DNA from: Haloplasma contractile
GTDB taxonomy: Bacteria; Bacillota_I; Bacilli_A; Haloplasmatales; Haloplasmataceae
Assembly: GCA_016841945.1 (NCBI GenBank)
Contig: JAENYC010000013.1
Coordinates: 24,987 to 88,986 of the forward strand
Direction of reading: 5' to 3'
DNA: 64,000 nt
The stretch's first letter is position 1, and each line of letters begins with the position of its first letter. Below are positions 52,872 to 63,223 of the stretch, one piece after another. A program made the position numbers and the translations under genes. The notes under the pieces were generated by a model. It did not search any database. It saw only the letters and a list, made by a program, of their open reading frames with translations, and was not told the origin of the DNA.

Positions 52872-53657
52872 TCACCTATTGTTTAAAATGTGATAAACAG
52901 CGTCCTTTACATCATTAACCACTACCTTTGCATGTCTTTTCACATCTTCATCTGCTTCTATCATGACATAACTGTGATTCGTAATATTAAACATTGATAT
53001 ATCATTTTGTGAATCCCCAATGACCGCTATTTCATCTAAATTAATACCTCTTTTATCACATAAATGAACAATAGCATTCCCCTTTGAATTAACAGCACTT
53101 GTAATATCAAGGGTATATTTACTTGATACATATGTCACCACATGCTTTGGTAATATCTTATCTAATTGTTTTTTAATCTCAATATTATGGCCTTCCTCAG
53201 CCCAAACAGAAATGGTCACAAATTCATAGTGATCTAATTCATTTAAAATATTCATATTTTCTATATATGTGATAAACGTTTGAGATTTCTCAAATTCAGA
53301 TACTATCGGGTGCTTTTTTTCCACAATATAAGCATCAGCAGTTTGAAAGAAAACGATGATATGATGTCCTTTTAAAGCCTCTAATATTTTCATAATATCT
53401 TGATAGGATAAGCTCTTTTCATAAACTAACTGATTATTATCATCGAATACAACAGCACCATTTTGACTAATTCTATAACCTTTAATTTGATATTTTTGCA
53501 TTAACATTTTAATTTCATAATCTAAGCGACCTGTCGCTATGGAAACTGTTATTCCATTATCTTGTGCTTTTTTTAATGCTTCAATATCTTCTTTATTAAT
53601 TGTTTTAAAATCCTTTAATAATGTACCATCTAGGTCACAAAATATGTGCTTTACCAT
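52872..53657 (-). CDS. Cof-type HAD-IIB hydrolase
   Basis: ATG 53657 has AGGAG spaced nine bases; an ATG at 53675 overlaps it. The product is 261 residues. Motif I FCDLDGTLLKDF (Asp nucleophile and second Asp), motif II ATGRL, motif III lysine in SKGNA, motif IV VIGDSQNDISMF, as in Cof/YbiV phosphatases of sugar phosphates or flavin precursors. The gene lies between spoVT and the yabM-like gene, a place empty in B. subtilis. The substrate is unknown. Confidence 0.9.
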   Translation of the reverse strand: MVKHIFCDLDGTLLKDFKTINKEDIEALKKAQDNGITVSIATGRLDYEIKMLMQKYQIKGYRISQNGAVVFDDNNQLVYEKSLSYQDIMKILEALKGHHIIVFFQTADAYIVEKKHPIVSEFEKSQTFITYIENMNILNELDHYEFVTISVWAEEGHNIEIKKQLDKILPKHVVTYVSSKYTLDITSAVNSKGNAIVHLCDKRGINLDEIAVIGDSQNDISMFNITNHSYVMIEADEDVKRHAKVVVNDVKDAVYHILNNR

Positions 53658-53726
53658 AACTTCAACTCCTAACATAACATGACTACATTATACGTTATCT
53701 TTGATATAATGTAAATACATAATAAA

Positions 53727-53748
53727 AATGCCTACGACTGTAGGCATT
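53727..53748 (-). terminator. Terminator of spoVT
   Basis: AATGCCTAC and GTAGGCATT pair; on the minus strand TTTT follows. Confidence 0.9.
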
Positions 53749-53753
53749 AAATA

Positions 53754-54293
53754 TTAACCCTCTAAATATTTACCGATAAATGATGCGGCTGTTTTAGCAC
53801 TCGCTACATCAATATCATTTATTTCTCTATTGTTATCATTTGCGATGACTATTACAGCTCCGACACAATCTCCATTACTGAGTATTGGTTGCACAGCATA
53901 GTTATGATGTTCTTTTTTATCTTCTGTTATTTCTAGCTCGACATTATCTTTTTCAATTTTTGCCGTTCGATTATTCATGAATTTTTCTAACTGATCACTA
54001 ACCTTTTTCTGTACATACTTTTTCTTTAAATTAGCAGTCCCAGCAACGATTGTATCACGGTCACAAATAATGATATCTTTCTGTATAGCCATGTATAAAG
54101 CATCAGCATATTGTTGAGAAAATTCAGTTAAATCTTCTACTGGTGAATATTTTTTTAATATGACATCACCAGCATTATCAACATAGATTTCTAGTGAATC
54201 TCCTTCTCTGATACGCAAGTTTCGGCGAATTTCTTTAGGTATAACAACTCGACCTAAATCATCAATTCTACGAACAACACCTGTAGCTTTCAA
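53754..54293 (-). CDS. spoVT: Stage V sporulation regulator SpoVT (AbrB family)
   Basis: TTG 54293 with GCGAGG ahead gives 179 residues, the family length (B. subtilis about 178); an upstream ATG at 54350 adds 19 residues with no counterpart. Residues ~1-52 hold the AbrB swapped-hairpin domain (KATGVVRRIDDLGRVVIPKEIRRNLRIREGD), and ~60-179 a GAF-like domain (QYADALYMAIQKDIIICDRDT ... NGDCVGAVIVIA). SpoVT controls late forespore genes in spore formers. Its place after mfd is as in Bacillus. Whether the organism sporulates cannot be read from this alone. Confidence 0.9.
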   Translation of the reverse strand: MKATGVVRRIDDLGRVVIPKEIRRNLRIREGDSLEIYVDNAGDVILKKYSPVEDLTEFSQQYADALYMAIQKDIIICDRDTIVAGTANLKKKYVQKKVSDQLEKFMNNRTAKIEKDNVELEITEDKKEHHNYAVQPILSNGDCVGAVIVIANDNNREINDIDVASAKTAASFIGKYLEG

Positions 54294-54364
54294 ATTAAAA
54301 ACCTCGCTTTCGTTATGTCTTGCTACATATATTTTTTTCTTAATTTTCATAATTATTCATTTTT

Positions 54365-57300
54365 TTACATGATTCGACTGTGGATAATTTTAACAAATAA
54401 CTTCCTTGACAAGCTTAAATAATTACCTTTTAGTCGAGGTTTATCAATTATCATTACAATTTGTTCATTTAAAAACTTAAAATTAATATTAGAAGATACT
54501 TCATTTGCGGACAAAAATAAAATTTCTCCATTAACTTTAGCACTGGCTTCTTTACTGAAACGATACTCAACATGCGTTTTAGTTTCTAACATTTTATTAA
54601 TGCCTAAATCTTGACAACAACTTTTGATAAATGCTAGATTAAGAAGATTTTGCACGGGTTGTGGATAATCCGAAAATCTATCTATCAATTCGTTTTCCAT
54701 TTCAACTAAATCTTGTTCTTTATTAATTTGCTTTATTTTCTTATACATTTCAATTTTAATTGATTCATTATCAATATAATCTTTTGGAATATAGGCATCC
54801 TGTAAAATTCTTATTTCAATATCATATTCTTTTTCTCCAAGAACATCTTTATATTTCTCATTTTTTCCTTCACTAACAGCTTGTCGTAATAACTTATTAT
54901 ATAGTTCAAAACCAATAGAACCGATAAAGCCATATTGTTGTGCACCCAATATATCCCCTGAGCCTCTAATGGCTAAATCTTGTTTAGCAATTTTAAATCC
55001 TGATCCAAGTTCTGTGTATTCCTTTATTGCCATTAATCTTTTATTCGCCACTTCGCTTAATACCTTACGTTTTGGATACATTAAATAACTATAGGCAATA
55101 CGGTCACTCCTACCAACCCTTCCACGAAGTTGGTAAAGCTGAGCGAGTCCTAATCTATCTGCATCAGATATAATGAGTGTGTTGGCATTGGCAATATCTA
55201 TCCCTGTTTCTATTATTGTCGTACAAACGAGTACATCAAACTCTTTTTTTAGAAAGGATACCATCGTTTTTTCTAACCTATCCTTTGACATTCGACCATG
55301 AGCAAAAGTGATATTGGCATCTGGTATCAGTTCTTGCAAACGACTCGTTTTACTTTCAATATCTGCAATACGATTATATAAATAGAAGACTTGACCCTGA
55401 CGAGCCAGTTCCCGTTCAATCGCTTCTTTAATCACTGTATTATTTTCTTCTAAAACATAAGTTTGAACAGGGTAACGATTTTCTGGTGGAGTTTCTAAAA
55501 GAGATAAAGAACGTACACCAATTAAAGACATTTGTAGAGTTCTTGGTATTGGAGTTGCAGTTAAAGTTAGTACATCTACATTCACCTTTAATTCTTTAAT
55601 TCTCTCTTTATGTTCTACACCAAAGCGTTGTTCCTCATCAACAATTAATAAACCTAAATCATGAAACTTAACATCTTTAGATAGTAAACGATGTGTCCCA
55701 ATGACAATATCAATTTGTCCTTTTTTAATTTTTTTAATTATTTCATTTTGCATCTTTTTACTTACAAACCGATTTAATAAAGCAATGTTTACAGGAAAAT
55801 CCCGGAACCGTTCTATAAAATTATCATAATGCTGCTGAGTTAAAATAGTTGTGGGTGCTAAATAAGCAACTTGTTTACTATCCATCACTGCTTTAAAAGC
55901 AGCTCTCATCGCAACCTCTGTCTTACCATAACCTACATCACCACATAAAAGACGGTCCATTGGAATACTTTGTTCCATATCCTTCTTAACTTCTTCAATT
56001 GCTTGAAGTTGATCCGGCGTTTCAACATAGATAAAATTTTCTTCAAACTGTTTCATTTCTTCTGTATCTTTTGAATATGCAAAACCTGATGTTTTTTCAC
56101 GTTCTGAATATAGTTTTATTAATTTATCGGCGATATCCTTAATTTTAGTTTGTACCCTTTGTTTTGTTTTCGCCCATTCAACACCGCCAATTTTATGAAT
56201 TTTAGGTTTAACCCCTTCATTCCCTATATATTTTTGAATGGTATCGATATTTTCTACCGGTACATATAGTTTGTCTCCACCTTTATAGACAATCTGAAGA
56301 AAATCTTTATGTACACCATTTGTTTCAAGAGTGTTAATACCAACATATTGTCCGATTCCATGCTCCTGGTGTACGATATAATCACCAATTTTTAATTCTT
56401 CAACATGTTTAATTCTTTGTGCTTCTTTAATCGTACTTCGATATTTAACGACTTTTGATACTTTTTTATATAATTCAAAACCAGTAATAAACTTCACATT
56501 TTCTTTAACTAATTCAAAACCTTGAGGAAGTTCGCTAAAGATTAAGTTTAATTCCCCTTTGATAATCTCATCTTTATCGCCAATTATGGCATAATGAATC
56601 CCTTCTGTTTCTAAGTTTTCACTAAAATGTTGTAAACTTTTTCTATGATCAAAACAAACACAATAGGTTTTGATACCTTTATTTCTCTTCACTTCTTTAT
56701 AAAAATCATCCAAAACACCGTAATATCGTTCAATCTTCCGACTATCTAAATTTATATTTTGAGTAAATGTAATATCTTTTATTAAGGTGGTGTATTCTTG
56801 AGTAAAAACTTGACTGATATCATTATCAACTAAATCACCAATATCATGATAATGTTTAGGGACAAACACAGTTTTATGTTCTTCTAATAGCTCAGTATAA
56901 AATTGATGATATTCATAATTAAAATTATTAAAATTATTTAGTATAGATTGATAATCGATAAAAATCATTAATCCATCATTTAAATAATCAAAAATGGTTT
57001 GAGGTAGTTCATAAAAATATTCAACATATTTATGAATCCTTGTTAAATCATTATAATTTTCAATATCATGAATATCACGATAAAAGAATTCCTTTACATT
57101 TTCTTGATGATTTTTTTTAAAGCGTTCGATTTTATTATTAAATCTCTCTTTTAATTTATCTATAACTACTTTTTTTAAATCTTCATTATAAACAAGTTCA
57201 TACATTGGGGTGATAATCGCTTCATCTAGCATTTCAATCGTTCTTTGTGTTTTTTCATCAAAATAACGGATGGAATCAATTTCATCATCAAAAAATTCAA

Positions 57301-57880
57301 TACGATAAGGATATTTACTAGTAAAAGGATAGATATCAATAATACCACCACGAAGTGCAAAATCACCTTGATTTTCAACCATACTTTGCCTTGTATAACC
57401 CATTGATACAAAGCGTTTACCTAAGTCATCAAAATGATAGATATCTGCATTTTTTATGTGAAGAATACTTTCTGATAAAATATCTTTAGGCGGTAGTTTT
57501 CTTATCGCCCCTATTGTATGTGTTACGACGATTCCTTTCTTATGTTCTAAAATATCAACAATCGTATTTATACGTTCCTGACGAAATTCATTACTAGATG
57601 CAAGCATTTCTGCTGATATAAATTCATCCATAGGGAAAAAGTGCACATGCCTATCACCTAGCACCTGCACTAACTTATCATATGTCTTTTGTGCTTGAAA
57701 TAAATTAGCTGTTACAACCAAAATATTATCATTAATTTGAGTGAAAAAATGTGAAATCAATAAAGACCCTAGATTTTCATTCACATTATTAATTAATAAC
57801 TTTTGCTTCTTACTTTTAAATGTTTGATACATTTCATAAGTTTTCAACAAGTCATTAATATAGCGCATCACACTATCCAT
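54365..57880 (-). CDS. mfd: Transcription-repair coupling factor Mfd
   Basis: The product has 1171 residues, the full family length. UvrB-like N-terminal modules (~1-330, with RGGIIDIYPFTSKYPYRIEFFDDEIDS), RNA polymerase-interacting domain (IGDYIVHQEHGIGQYVG, ~500), helicase core with Walker A GDVGYGKTEVA (~645), DEEQRFG and ATPIPRTLQMSL, TRG motif with RGRVGRSDR, and C-terminal regulatory TRCF domain. It removes RNA polymerase stalled at DNA lesions and recruits UvrA. GGAG precedes the ATG, 15 bp after pth. Order pth-mfd-spoVT is as in Bacillus, without the fin gene. Confidence 0.98.
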   Translation of the reverse strand: MDSVMRYINDLLKTYEMYQTFKSKKQKLLINNVNENLGSLLISHFFTQINDNILVVTANLFQAQKTYDKLVQVLGDRHVHFFPMDEFISAEMLASSNEFRQERINTIVDILEHKKGIVVTHTIGAIRKLPPKDILSESILHIKNADIYHFDDLGKRFVSMGYTRQSMVENQGDFALRGGIIDIYPFTSKYPYRIEFFDDEIDSIRYFDEKTQRTIEMLDEAIITPMYELVYNEDLKKVVIDKLKERFNNKIERFKKNHQENVKEFFYRDIHDIENYNDLTRIHKYVEYFYELPQTIFDYLNDGLMIFIDYQSILNNFNNFNYEYHQFYTELLEEHKTVFVPKHYHDIGDLVDNDISQVFTQEYTTLIKDITFTQNINLDSRKIERYYGVLDDFYKEVKRNKGIKTYCVCFDHRKSLQHFSENLETEGIHYAIIGDKDEIIKGELNLIFSELPQGFELVKENVKFITGFELYKKVSKVVKYRSTIKEAQRIKHVEELKIGDYIVHQEHGIGQYVGINTLETNGVHKDFLQIVYKGGDKLYVPVENIDTIQKYIGNEGVKPKIHKIGGVEWAKTKQRVQTKIKDIADKLIKLYSEREKTSGFAYSKDTEEMKQFEENFIYVETPDQLQAIEEVKKDMEQSIPMDRLLCGDVGYGKTEVAMRAAFKAVMDSKQVAYLAPTTILTQQHYDNFIERFRDFPVNIALLNRFVSKKMQNEIIKKIKKGQIDIVIGTHRLLSKDVKFHDLGLLIVDEEQRFGVEHKERIKELKVNVDVLTLTATPIPRTLQMSLIGVRSLSLLETPPENRYPVQTYVLEENNTVIKEAIERELARQGQVFYLYNRIADIESKTSRLQELIPDANITFAHGRMSKDRLEKTMVSFLKKEFDVLVCTTIIETGIDIANANTLIISDADRLGLAQLYQLRGRVGRSDRIAYSYLMYPKRKVLSEVANKRLMAIKEYTELGSGFKIAKQDLAIRGSGDILGAQQYGFIGSIGFELYNKLLRQAVSEGKNEKYKDVLGEKEYDIEIRILQDAYIPKDYIDNESIKIEMYKKIKQINKEQDLVEMENELIDRFSDYPQPVQNLLNLAFIKSCCQDLGINKMLETKTHVEYRFSKEASAKVNGEILFLSANEVSSNINFKFLNEQIVMIIDKPRLKGNYLSLSRKLFVKIIHSRIM

Positions 57881-57895
57881 TTGATTGACTCCTTA

Positions 57896-58453
57896 TTAAT
57901 TATACTTATTCATGACATATACCACATCATGCGCTAACCAGTCATATATCACTTCTATACTTTCTTCTATAGATATACTGATTTCTTTTTTTTGAGAAGT
58001 GGTGAACTTTCCTAATACATAATCTTTCACCGGGATTAGTTCATCTCGTCCAATTCCTATCTTTAATCTATGAAAATCCTCACTATTTATACAATTTATG
58101 ATTGATTTTAAACCTTTATGCCCCCCAGAACCTCCCTGCTGTTTCACTCTTATTTTTCCACACACTAAATCCAGGTCATCATAGATGACCAATATGTCTT
58201 CTACTTCAATTTGATAATATTGTTTAACCGCTAATACAGCCTCACCAGATACATTCATAAAGGTATTAGGTTTTAAAATGATAACTGGCTCATCTTTAAT
58301 TGTGGTCTGTATAAACTGGCCTTTAAATTTGGTTTTTAAATTGAATCTTAAATTCTCTTTTTTAGCAAATTCATTGACCACCATAAATCCTATATTATGT
58401 CTTGTTTTTCCATAGCGTCGACCAGGATTACCTAATCCAACAATTAACTTCAT
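57896..58453 (-). CDS. pth: Peptidyl-tRNA hydrolase
   Basis: ATG 58453 has AGGTG spaced; an ATG three codons earlier lies in that site. The product is 185 residues. It shows MKLIVGLGNPGRRYGKTRHNIGF (catalytic His20-type), KPNTFMNVSGEAV (Asn), and YDDLDLVCGKIRVKQQGGSGGHKGL. The enzyme releases peptidyl-tRNA and is essential. It lies between prs and mfd, in the expected Bacillus order (without ctc). Confidence 0.97.
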   Translation of the reverse strand: MKLIVGLGNPGRRYGKTRHNIGFMVVNEFAKKENLRFNLKTKFKGQFIQTTIKDEPVIILKPNTFMNVSGEAVLAVKQYYQIEVEDILVIYDDLDLVCGKIRVKQQGGSGGHKGLKSIINCINSEDFHRLKIGIGRDELIPVKDYVLGKFTTSQKKEISISIEESIEVIYDWLAHDVVYVMNKYN

Positions 58454-58482
58454 ATTAATCACCTAACTTTATATCATGAAAA

Positions 58483-58506
58483 GACGACTTCTAAAAGAAG
58501 TCATCT
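58483..58506 (-). terminator. Terminator of prs
   Basis: GACGACTTC and GAAGTCATC pair around TAAAA; the T-run is on the minus strand. It lies 10 bp after the prs stop. Confidence 0.8.
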
Positions 58507-58516
58507 AGTTTCTTTA

Positions 58517-59470
58517 TTAAAGTGTAAATAAATCACTAATTGATTCATCTTTTATAATATTTAAAATACCCTGACCTAATAATGGTCCAACTGAAAGTTG
58601 AGTAATTTTAGGTGTTAATTTATCTTTTGATAAACAAATCGTATTGGTCACTACACACTCTTTAATAATCGATTGTTCTATTCTTTCATTTGCTGGGTAT
58701 GTAAAAATCGCATGTGTACAAGCTGCATACACTTCCATTGCTCCTCGTTCTTTTAATGCACTCGCAGCATTTACAATACTTCCACCCGTATCTATCATAT
58801 CATCAACTATAATTGCAATCTTATCTTCAACCTCTCCAATTACATTCATCACTTCACTAACATTTGGTCTCGGACGTCTCTTATCAATAATCGCAATTGG
58901 ACATGTTAGATATTCAGCTAATTGTCTAGCCCGTGTTGTTCCACCGTGATCTGGTGATACCACCACTATTTCTTTTGAAAATTCCTTATTTTTAAAATAT
59001 CTACCAATAATTGGAAGCCCTGGAAAATTATCGATTGGGATATCAAAAAATCCCTGAATCTGTGCCGCATGTAAATCCATTGCTAAAACACGACTGGCAC
59101 CAGTTGCTTGTAACAAATCCGCCACTAGTTTAGCAGATATCGGTTGACGAGACCTTGCCTTTCTATCTTGACGAGAATATCCATAATAAGGCATCACGAT
59201 ATTTACCGATTTAGCAGATGCTCTTTTTAAAGCATCTATCATAATGAGCACTTCCATCAAGTGTTCATTGACAGGGTTACTTGTTGATTGTATTACATAG
59301 ACATCGTGTCCACGGACAGTCTCCGTTATATCAATGCTTACTTCTCCATCTGCAAAGCGTTTTACTTCACATTGAGATAACGGTATACCAGATGCTTCTG
59401 ATATTTCTTGTGCTAATTGTAGATTTGACGAGAGGGAAAATAATTTGACTTTTTTTTGGTCAATATACAT
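58517..59470 (-). CDS. prs: Ribose-phosphate pyrophosphokinase
   Basis: The product has 317 residues. PRPP signature [17 protein letters not shown] (~215), ATP-binding [23 protein letters not shown] (~95-117) and [10 protein letters not shown] near the N-terminus. It makes PRPP from ribose-5-phosphate and ATP for nucleotide synthesis. GGAGG precedes the ATG. It follows glmU at 71 bp, as in Bacillus. Confidence 0.97.
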   Translation of the reverse strand: MYIDQKKVKLFSLSSNLQLAQEISEASGIPLSQCEVKRFADGEVSIDITETVRGHDVYVIQSTSNPVNEHLMEVLIMIDALKRASAKSVNIVMPYYGYSRQDRKARSRQPISAKLVADLLQATGASRVLAMDLHAAQIQGFFDIPIDNFPGLPIIGRYFKNKEFSKEIVVVSPDHGGTTRARQLAEYLTCPIAIIDKRRPRPNVSEVMNVIGEVEDKIAIIVDDMIDTGGSIVNAASALKERGAMEVYAACTHAIFTYPANERIEQSIIKECVVTNTICLSKDKLTPKITQLSVGPLLGQGILNIIKDESISDLFTL

Positions 59471-59541
59471 TTAAAAAACCTCCAAAACATGATTCCAAAA
59501 TCTATTCTACCTATATTCTGCCAATAATGCAAATGAAGTTA

Positions 59542-60909
59542 TTATTTTTTTCTATACTTTTTTGCGTATCCTTCTTTATTTTCTTGTTTATTACGTGCAA
59601 TGGCTAATGCATCTTTTGGTACATTTCTATTAATCGTAGACCCAGCTGCAATATAGGCATTTTCACCCACTGTAACTGGGGCAATTAGATTAGAATTACA
59701 GCCGACAAAAACATTATCCTTAATAACGGTTTGATGTTTATCTTTACCATCATAATTTACCGTAATTGAACCGCAACCCATATTCACTTTTTTTCCAATA
59801 ATTGCATCGCCAATATAAGCTAAATGAGCTGCATTGCTATGATTCGAAAAAGTCGTGTTTTTAATTTCTACAAAGTTTCCAATTCTAACATGACTACCAA
59901 TAATAGAATGATTTCTAAAATGTGCGAATGGACCTACTGTTGTATGGTCCCCAACCTCACTATCTGTTAAAACAGATTGTTTGATCTTAACATGATTTCC
60001 TATTTTAGTATTTTCTAATTGAGTATGAGGTCCGATTATTGAATGGGAACCGATTTCATTTTTCCCTAAACATATTGTGCCTGGATAAATAATTGTATCT
60101 TGTCCAATCGTTGTATCAGGAGAAATATAGGTATTTTCTTTATCAATAATTGTTACGCCATTTCTCATTAAATTCTCGTTTATTCTTCTTTTTAATATTT
60201 GATTTGCCTGTTCTAAACGTACACGGTCATTAATTCCTAAGGTTTCTTCTACATCTTGTGTAATATATGCACATGCTTTTCCATTATGATCTTTAATAAT
60301 CTCAAGGACATCGGTTAGGTAATATTCATTTTGCTCATTACAGTTATTAACTTCTTTTAGTGCTTTAAATAACATTTTATTATTAAAACAATATGTTCCC
60401 GTATTAATCTCTTTTATTTTTCTTTCTGAGGAGTTAGCATCATCATGTTCAACAATCTTTAAAATTTCATCATTTTCATCACGAACAATACGACCATAAC
60501 CTGTTGGGTCATCTTTTATTGTGGTTAAAACTGTAACATCTGCTTTTTTTGTATTGTGATGTTCAAATAATTTCTTGATGGTTTCTTTTGTGATTAATGG
60601 TGTATCACCACATATAACCAGTGTAGAACCTTCTTCATTTTCTAGTAGCACCTCAGCCATTCTAACGGCGTGTCCTGTTCCTAATCGTTCTTTTTGTATG
60701 ACATATTCAACTTCATCCTTTAACAAGGATTTTATTTCATGAGCGTCATCAGCAATGACAACTATTTTTCTGTCAATCAACGTCTGATTCAAATTACTTA
60801 TAACATGACTAATCATCGGTTTTCCTAATATTGGATGTAATACCTTATAAAGCGATGATTTCATTCTCTTTCCTTTTCCTGCTGCTAAAACAATTGCATA
60901 GTTTTGCAT
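59542..60909 (-). CDS. glmU: Bifunctional UDP-GlcNAc pyrophosphorylase / GlcN-1-P acetyltransferase
   Basis: ATG 60909 has GAGAGG before it; an ATG six codons upstream overlaps it. The product is 455 residues. The pyrophosphorylase domain has AIVLAAGKGKRMKS (nucleotide loop), VICGDTPLI and TGYGRIVRD. The C-terminal left-handed beta-helix has hexapeptide repeats (GDHTTVGPFAHFRNHSIIGSHVRIGNFVEI) and the acetyltransferase His/Tyr region AHLAYIGDA. It makes UDP-GlcNAc for wall synthesis. Confidence 0.97.
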   Translation of the reverse strand: MQNYAIVLAAGKGKRMKSSLYKVLHPILGKPMISHVISNLNQTLIDRKIVVIADDAHEIKSLLKDEVEYVIQKERLGTGHAVRMAEVLLENEEGSTLVICGDTPLITKETIKKLFEHHNTKKADVTVLTTIKDDPTGYGRIVRDENDEILKIVEHDDANSSERKIKEINTGTYCFNNKMLFKALKEVNNCNEQNEYYLTDVLEIIKDHNGKACAYITQDVEETLGINDRVRLEQANQILKRRINENLMRNGVTIIDKENTYISPDTTIGQDTIIYPGTICLGKNEIGSHSIIGPHTQLENTKIGNHVKIKQSVLTDSEVGDHTTVGPFAHFRNHSIIGSHVRIGNFVEIKNTTFSNHSNAAHLAYIGDAIIGKKVNMGCGSITVNYDGKDKHQTVIKDNVFVGCNSNLIAPVTVGENAYIAAGSTINRNVPKDALAIARNKQENKEGYAKKYRKK

Positions 60910-60992
60910 ACATACACATCCTCTCAAATAGTCCTAATCTTATTATAAACAAAAAAACATAAAAAGAAAATAAAAACTCCCTAAAAAAAGAA

Positions 60993-61019
60993 AACAACCT
61001 CCATATGATAGAGGTTGTT
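60993..61019 (-). terminator. Terminator of spoVG
   Basis: AACAACCTC and GAGGTTGTT pair; minus-strand T-run follows. It lies between spoVG and glmU, so spoVG is partly insulated. Confidence 0.9.
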
Positions 61020-61024
61020 AAAAT

Positions 61025-61291
61025 CTACTCTACTATTTCTTCTTCTTGATGATAAGCTTCAATAATTGCTTCTTCTATCACCTGTCTTAATTCTCTTGTG
61101 ATAGGATGACAAACATCCCTAAACTCACCTCTTGGATTTTTCTTGCTTGGCATCGCAACAAATAATCCATTCTTTCCTTCAATTAATCGTAGTTCATGAA
61201 CGACAAAACATTCATCAAAGGTCACTGTAGCGACTGCTTTTAATCGATTCTTATTTTCTATTCTTTTTATTCTTACATCTGTAACTTCCAT
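61025..61291 (-). CDS. spoVG: Septation/RNA-binding regulator SpoVG
   Basis: ATG 61291 with GAGGGG spaced six bases gives 88 residues, the usual SpoVG length; an upstream in-frame start is not supported. MEVTDVRIKRIENKNRLKAVATVTFDECFVVHELRLIEGKNGLFVAMPSKK matches the family strongly over the first 50 residues. SpoVG binds nucleic acid and influences septation, sporulation and surface genes. In Bacillus it sits between yabJ and glmU; here purR and yabJ are absent from the interval. Confidence 0.97.
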   Translation of the reverse strand: MEVTDVRIKRIENKNRLKAVATVTFDECFVVHELRLIEGKNGLFVAMPSKKNPRGEFRDVCHPITRELRQVIEEAIIEAYHQEEEIVE

Positions 61292-61395
61292 TGCTATTCC
61301 CCTCACTTTGTGTAGTCTTTCAAATTGTGTTAACACAACTCAATTATACCACAACTGTAAGGGTTTTCAAACAAAAATATACAAAATTTGACAAA

Positions 61396-62244
61396 TTACC
61401 CTAAAATTCGCACCGCATATGTCTCATATTTATTCTTATCTATACTGTTAATTATCTTCTTTGCCTTACGCTCTTTCAACACAAAACCAAAAACAGTTGG
61501 TCCACTACCACTCATTAAAGTTGCATCAATTCCTAGCACTTTTAATTTTTCTTTTATCACTTTCACCTCAGGATATAATTGAAATGTTACAGATTCTAAT
61601 GCATTTCCAATTGATTGACATAAAAAATGATAATCTTGTTTCTTAACCGCATGAATAATCTTTTCCACATTAGGATGTACGATTTTATCCATTTGTATAT
61701 TTTTAAACACTTCTCCAGTCGAAACACCAAAGTGAGGTTTTACAAGTACAACCCAACATTTCGGAACTTTAGATAAAGGTGTAATCATATCTCCTTTACC
61801 TTTTACAATCGCTGTCTTATTATATATACAAAATGGTACATCAGAACCAATTTGTTTCCCAATTTCTATCATCTTTGAAAGGTTTAAATTTAACTTAAAC
61901 ATTTTATTCATCGCTCTAATCGTGGCAGCTGCATCACTACTCCCACCTGCTAACCCTGCTGAAACGGGAATATTTTTATTAATATAGATTTTTAATCCCG
62001 TTTTTATTCCATAAGTTTTTTTCATTAAATCAACTGTTTGATAAACTAAATTTTTACTATCATTAGGCAAATAGTGTTTATTTGAGTTCAAAATGATTTT
62101 ATCTTCATTCAATTTATCAAAGGATAAACGATCATACAAATCAATAGTTGTCATGACCATATTCAAATCATGAAAACCGTCTTCTCGTTTTCCTACCACA
62201 TCAAGTGCTAAATTTATTTTAGCTGGTGCTTTTTCATGAAACAT
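61396..62244 (-). CDS. ispE: 4-diphosphocytidyl-2-C-methyl-D-erythritol kinase
   Basis: ATG 62244 has GGAGG spaced seven bases; two upstream in-frame Met codons lack a site. The product is 282 residues. APAKINLALDVVGKREDGFHDL is the substrate-binding start, PVSAGLAGGSSDAAATIRAM the GHMP kinase ATP loop, and LMSGSGPTVFGF the third motif. Part of the MEP isoprenoid pathway. It follows yabG, as in Bacillus (without veg/sspF). Confidence 0.97.
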   Translation of the reverse strand: MFHEKAPAKINLALDVVGKREDGFHDLNMVMTTIDLYDRLSFDKLNEDKIILNSNKHYLPNDSKNLVYQTVDLMKKTYGIKTGLKIYINKNIPVSAGLAGGSSDAAATIRAMNKMFKLNLNLSKMIEIGKQIGSDVPFCIYNKTAIVKGKGDMITPLSKVPKCWVVLVKPHFGVSTGEVFKNIQMDKIVHPNVEKIIHAVKKQDYHFLCQSIGNALESVTFQLYPEVKVIKEKLKVLGIDATLMSGSGPTVFGFVLKERKAKKIINSIDKNKYETYAVRILG

Positions 62245-62328
62245 TTTTACCTCCATCAAAAAAAATAAATGTATGTAAATATACATTTATTATTATAAAT
62301 AAAATTGGGTTAATAAATCAATCTTTTT

Positions 62329-63111
62329 TTAATAATATAAAATTTTCATCGTACCAAATGATACAATTCCACCCATTCCCTCACTTTTATTACTGGTTCT
62401 TTCTATCGCATCATAAACTTTAACAATCTCTGTTGTACTTGTAGAACAACATTTTACAGCGATAATTGCGGGGTCTAAAGATTGAATATTGACCCTATTT
62501 GGCGAACTAGCAAAATTAGCACCAGCTGCAATCAATGCTTCAAAATGAGATTGACATGCGCCTGCGATAATAATTGGTTGATTTGAAACAGGATAATGTT
62601 GTCTTATTTTTTGAATTGCTTTAATAAAATATTTACTATTTCTATAATTATCTACATCTTCAATCTCATTTTTATTATAAGAATCATGCCCCGTAATGAT
62701 GACTATATCTGGTGTTAAGTATTGCACATAATCAAGGATTTTCTCAGGAATCTCTTTTTCTTTAATTTCTATTCCAACTGCATATATATTCATCTTCTCA
62801 TACAAATTAAGACATTTACGCATGTATTTCCCGTCACCATCAATATGTAAAATCTTCCCCATCAGATATTTTTTTCTGTTTTTTTTTACGACTTGATTTG
62901 CCATTTTCTCAATTACAGCGTCTTCTTTTTCCTCTTCCCGTTCAACTCGTTCATCATCTAGTATCACTAAATCCTCAATTGGAGCATCCGCTATTAATCG
63001 AATTGTCTTTCCTACTAAAGTCGCAATGCCTTCCTCATCAATTTCAATCACTTCAAAAATAACATCATAATCATATGACTTTCTTCCTACCATATCACCA
63101 ATTGTTATCAT
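62329..63111 (-). CDS. yabG: Sporulation-specific cysteine protease YabG
   Basis: The product has 260 residues, slightly shorter than B. subtilis (about 290). It shows VGRKSYDYDVIFEVIEID at the start, then ILHIDGDGKYMRKCLNLYEKM, PEKILDYVQYLTPDIVIITGHD, and the catalytic-type region IIIAGACQSHFEALIAAGANFASSPNRVNIQSLDPAI (Cys ~195 and preceding His). YabG processes spore coat proteins. It is present only in spore-forming lineages and their recent derivatives, so it supports a spore-forming ancestry. AGGTG precedes the ATG. It is divergent from the 63224 gene. Confidence 0.9.
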   Translation of the reverse strand: MITIGDMVGRKSYDYDVIFEVIEIDEEGIATLVGKTIRLIADAPIEDLVILDDERVEREEEKEDAVIEKMANQVVKKNRKKYLMGKILHIDGDGKYMRKCLNLYEKMNIYAVGIEIKEKEIPEKILDYVQYLTPDIVIITGHDSYNKNEIEDVDNYRNSKYFIKAIQKIRQHYPVSNQPIIIAGACQSHFEALIAAGANFASSPNRVNIQSLDPAIIAVKCCSTSTTEIVKVYDAIERTSNKSEGMGGIVSFGTMKILYY

Positions 63112-63223
63112 AATATCACCTATTACTATACTATGTTTAAAGATTAAAAATGTCCAAAAAAGATGTTAAAGATAAAAAATTATTATATAATAATAGATGA
63201 CTAATAAAATAGAAGAGGTAAAA

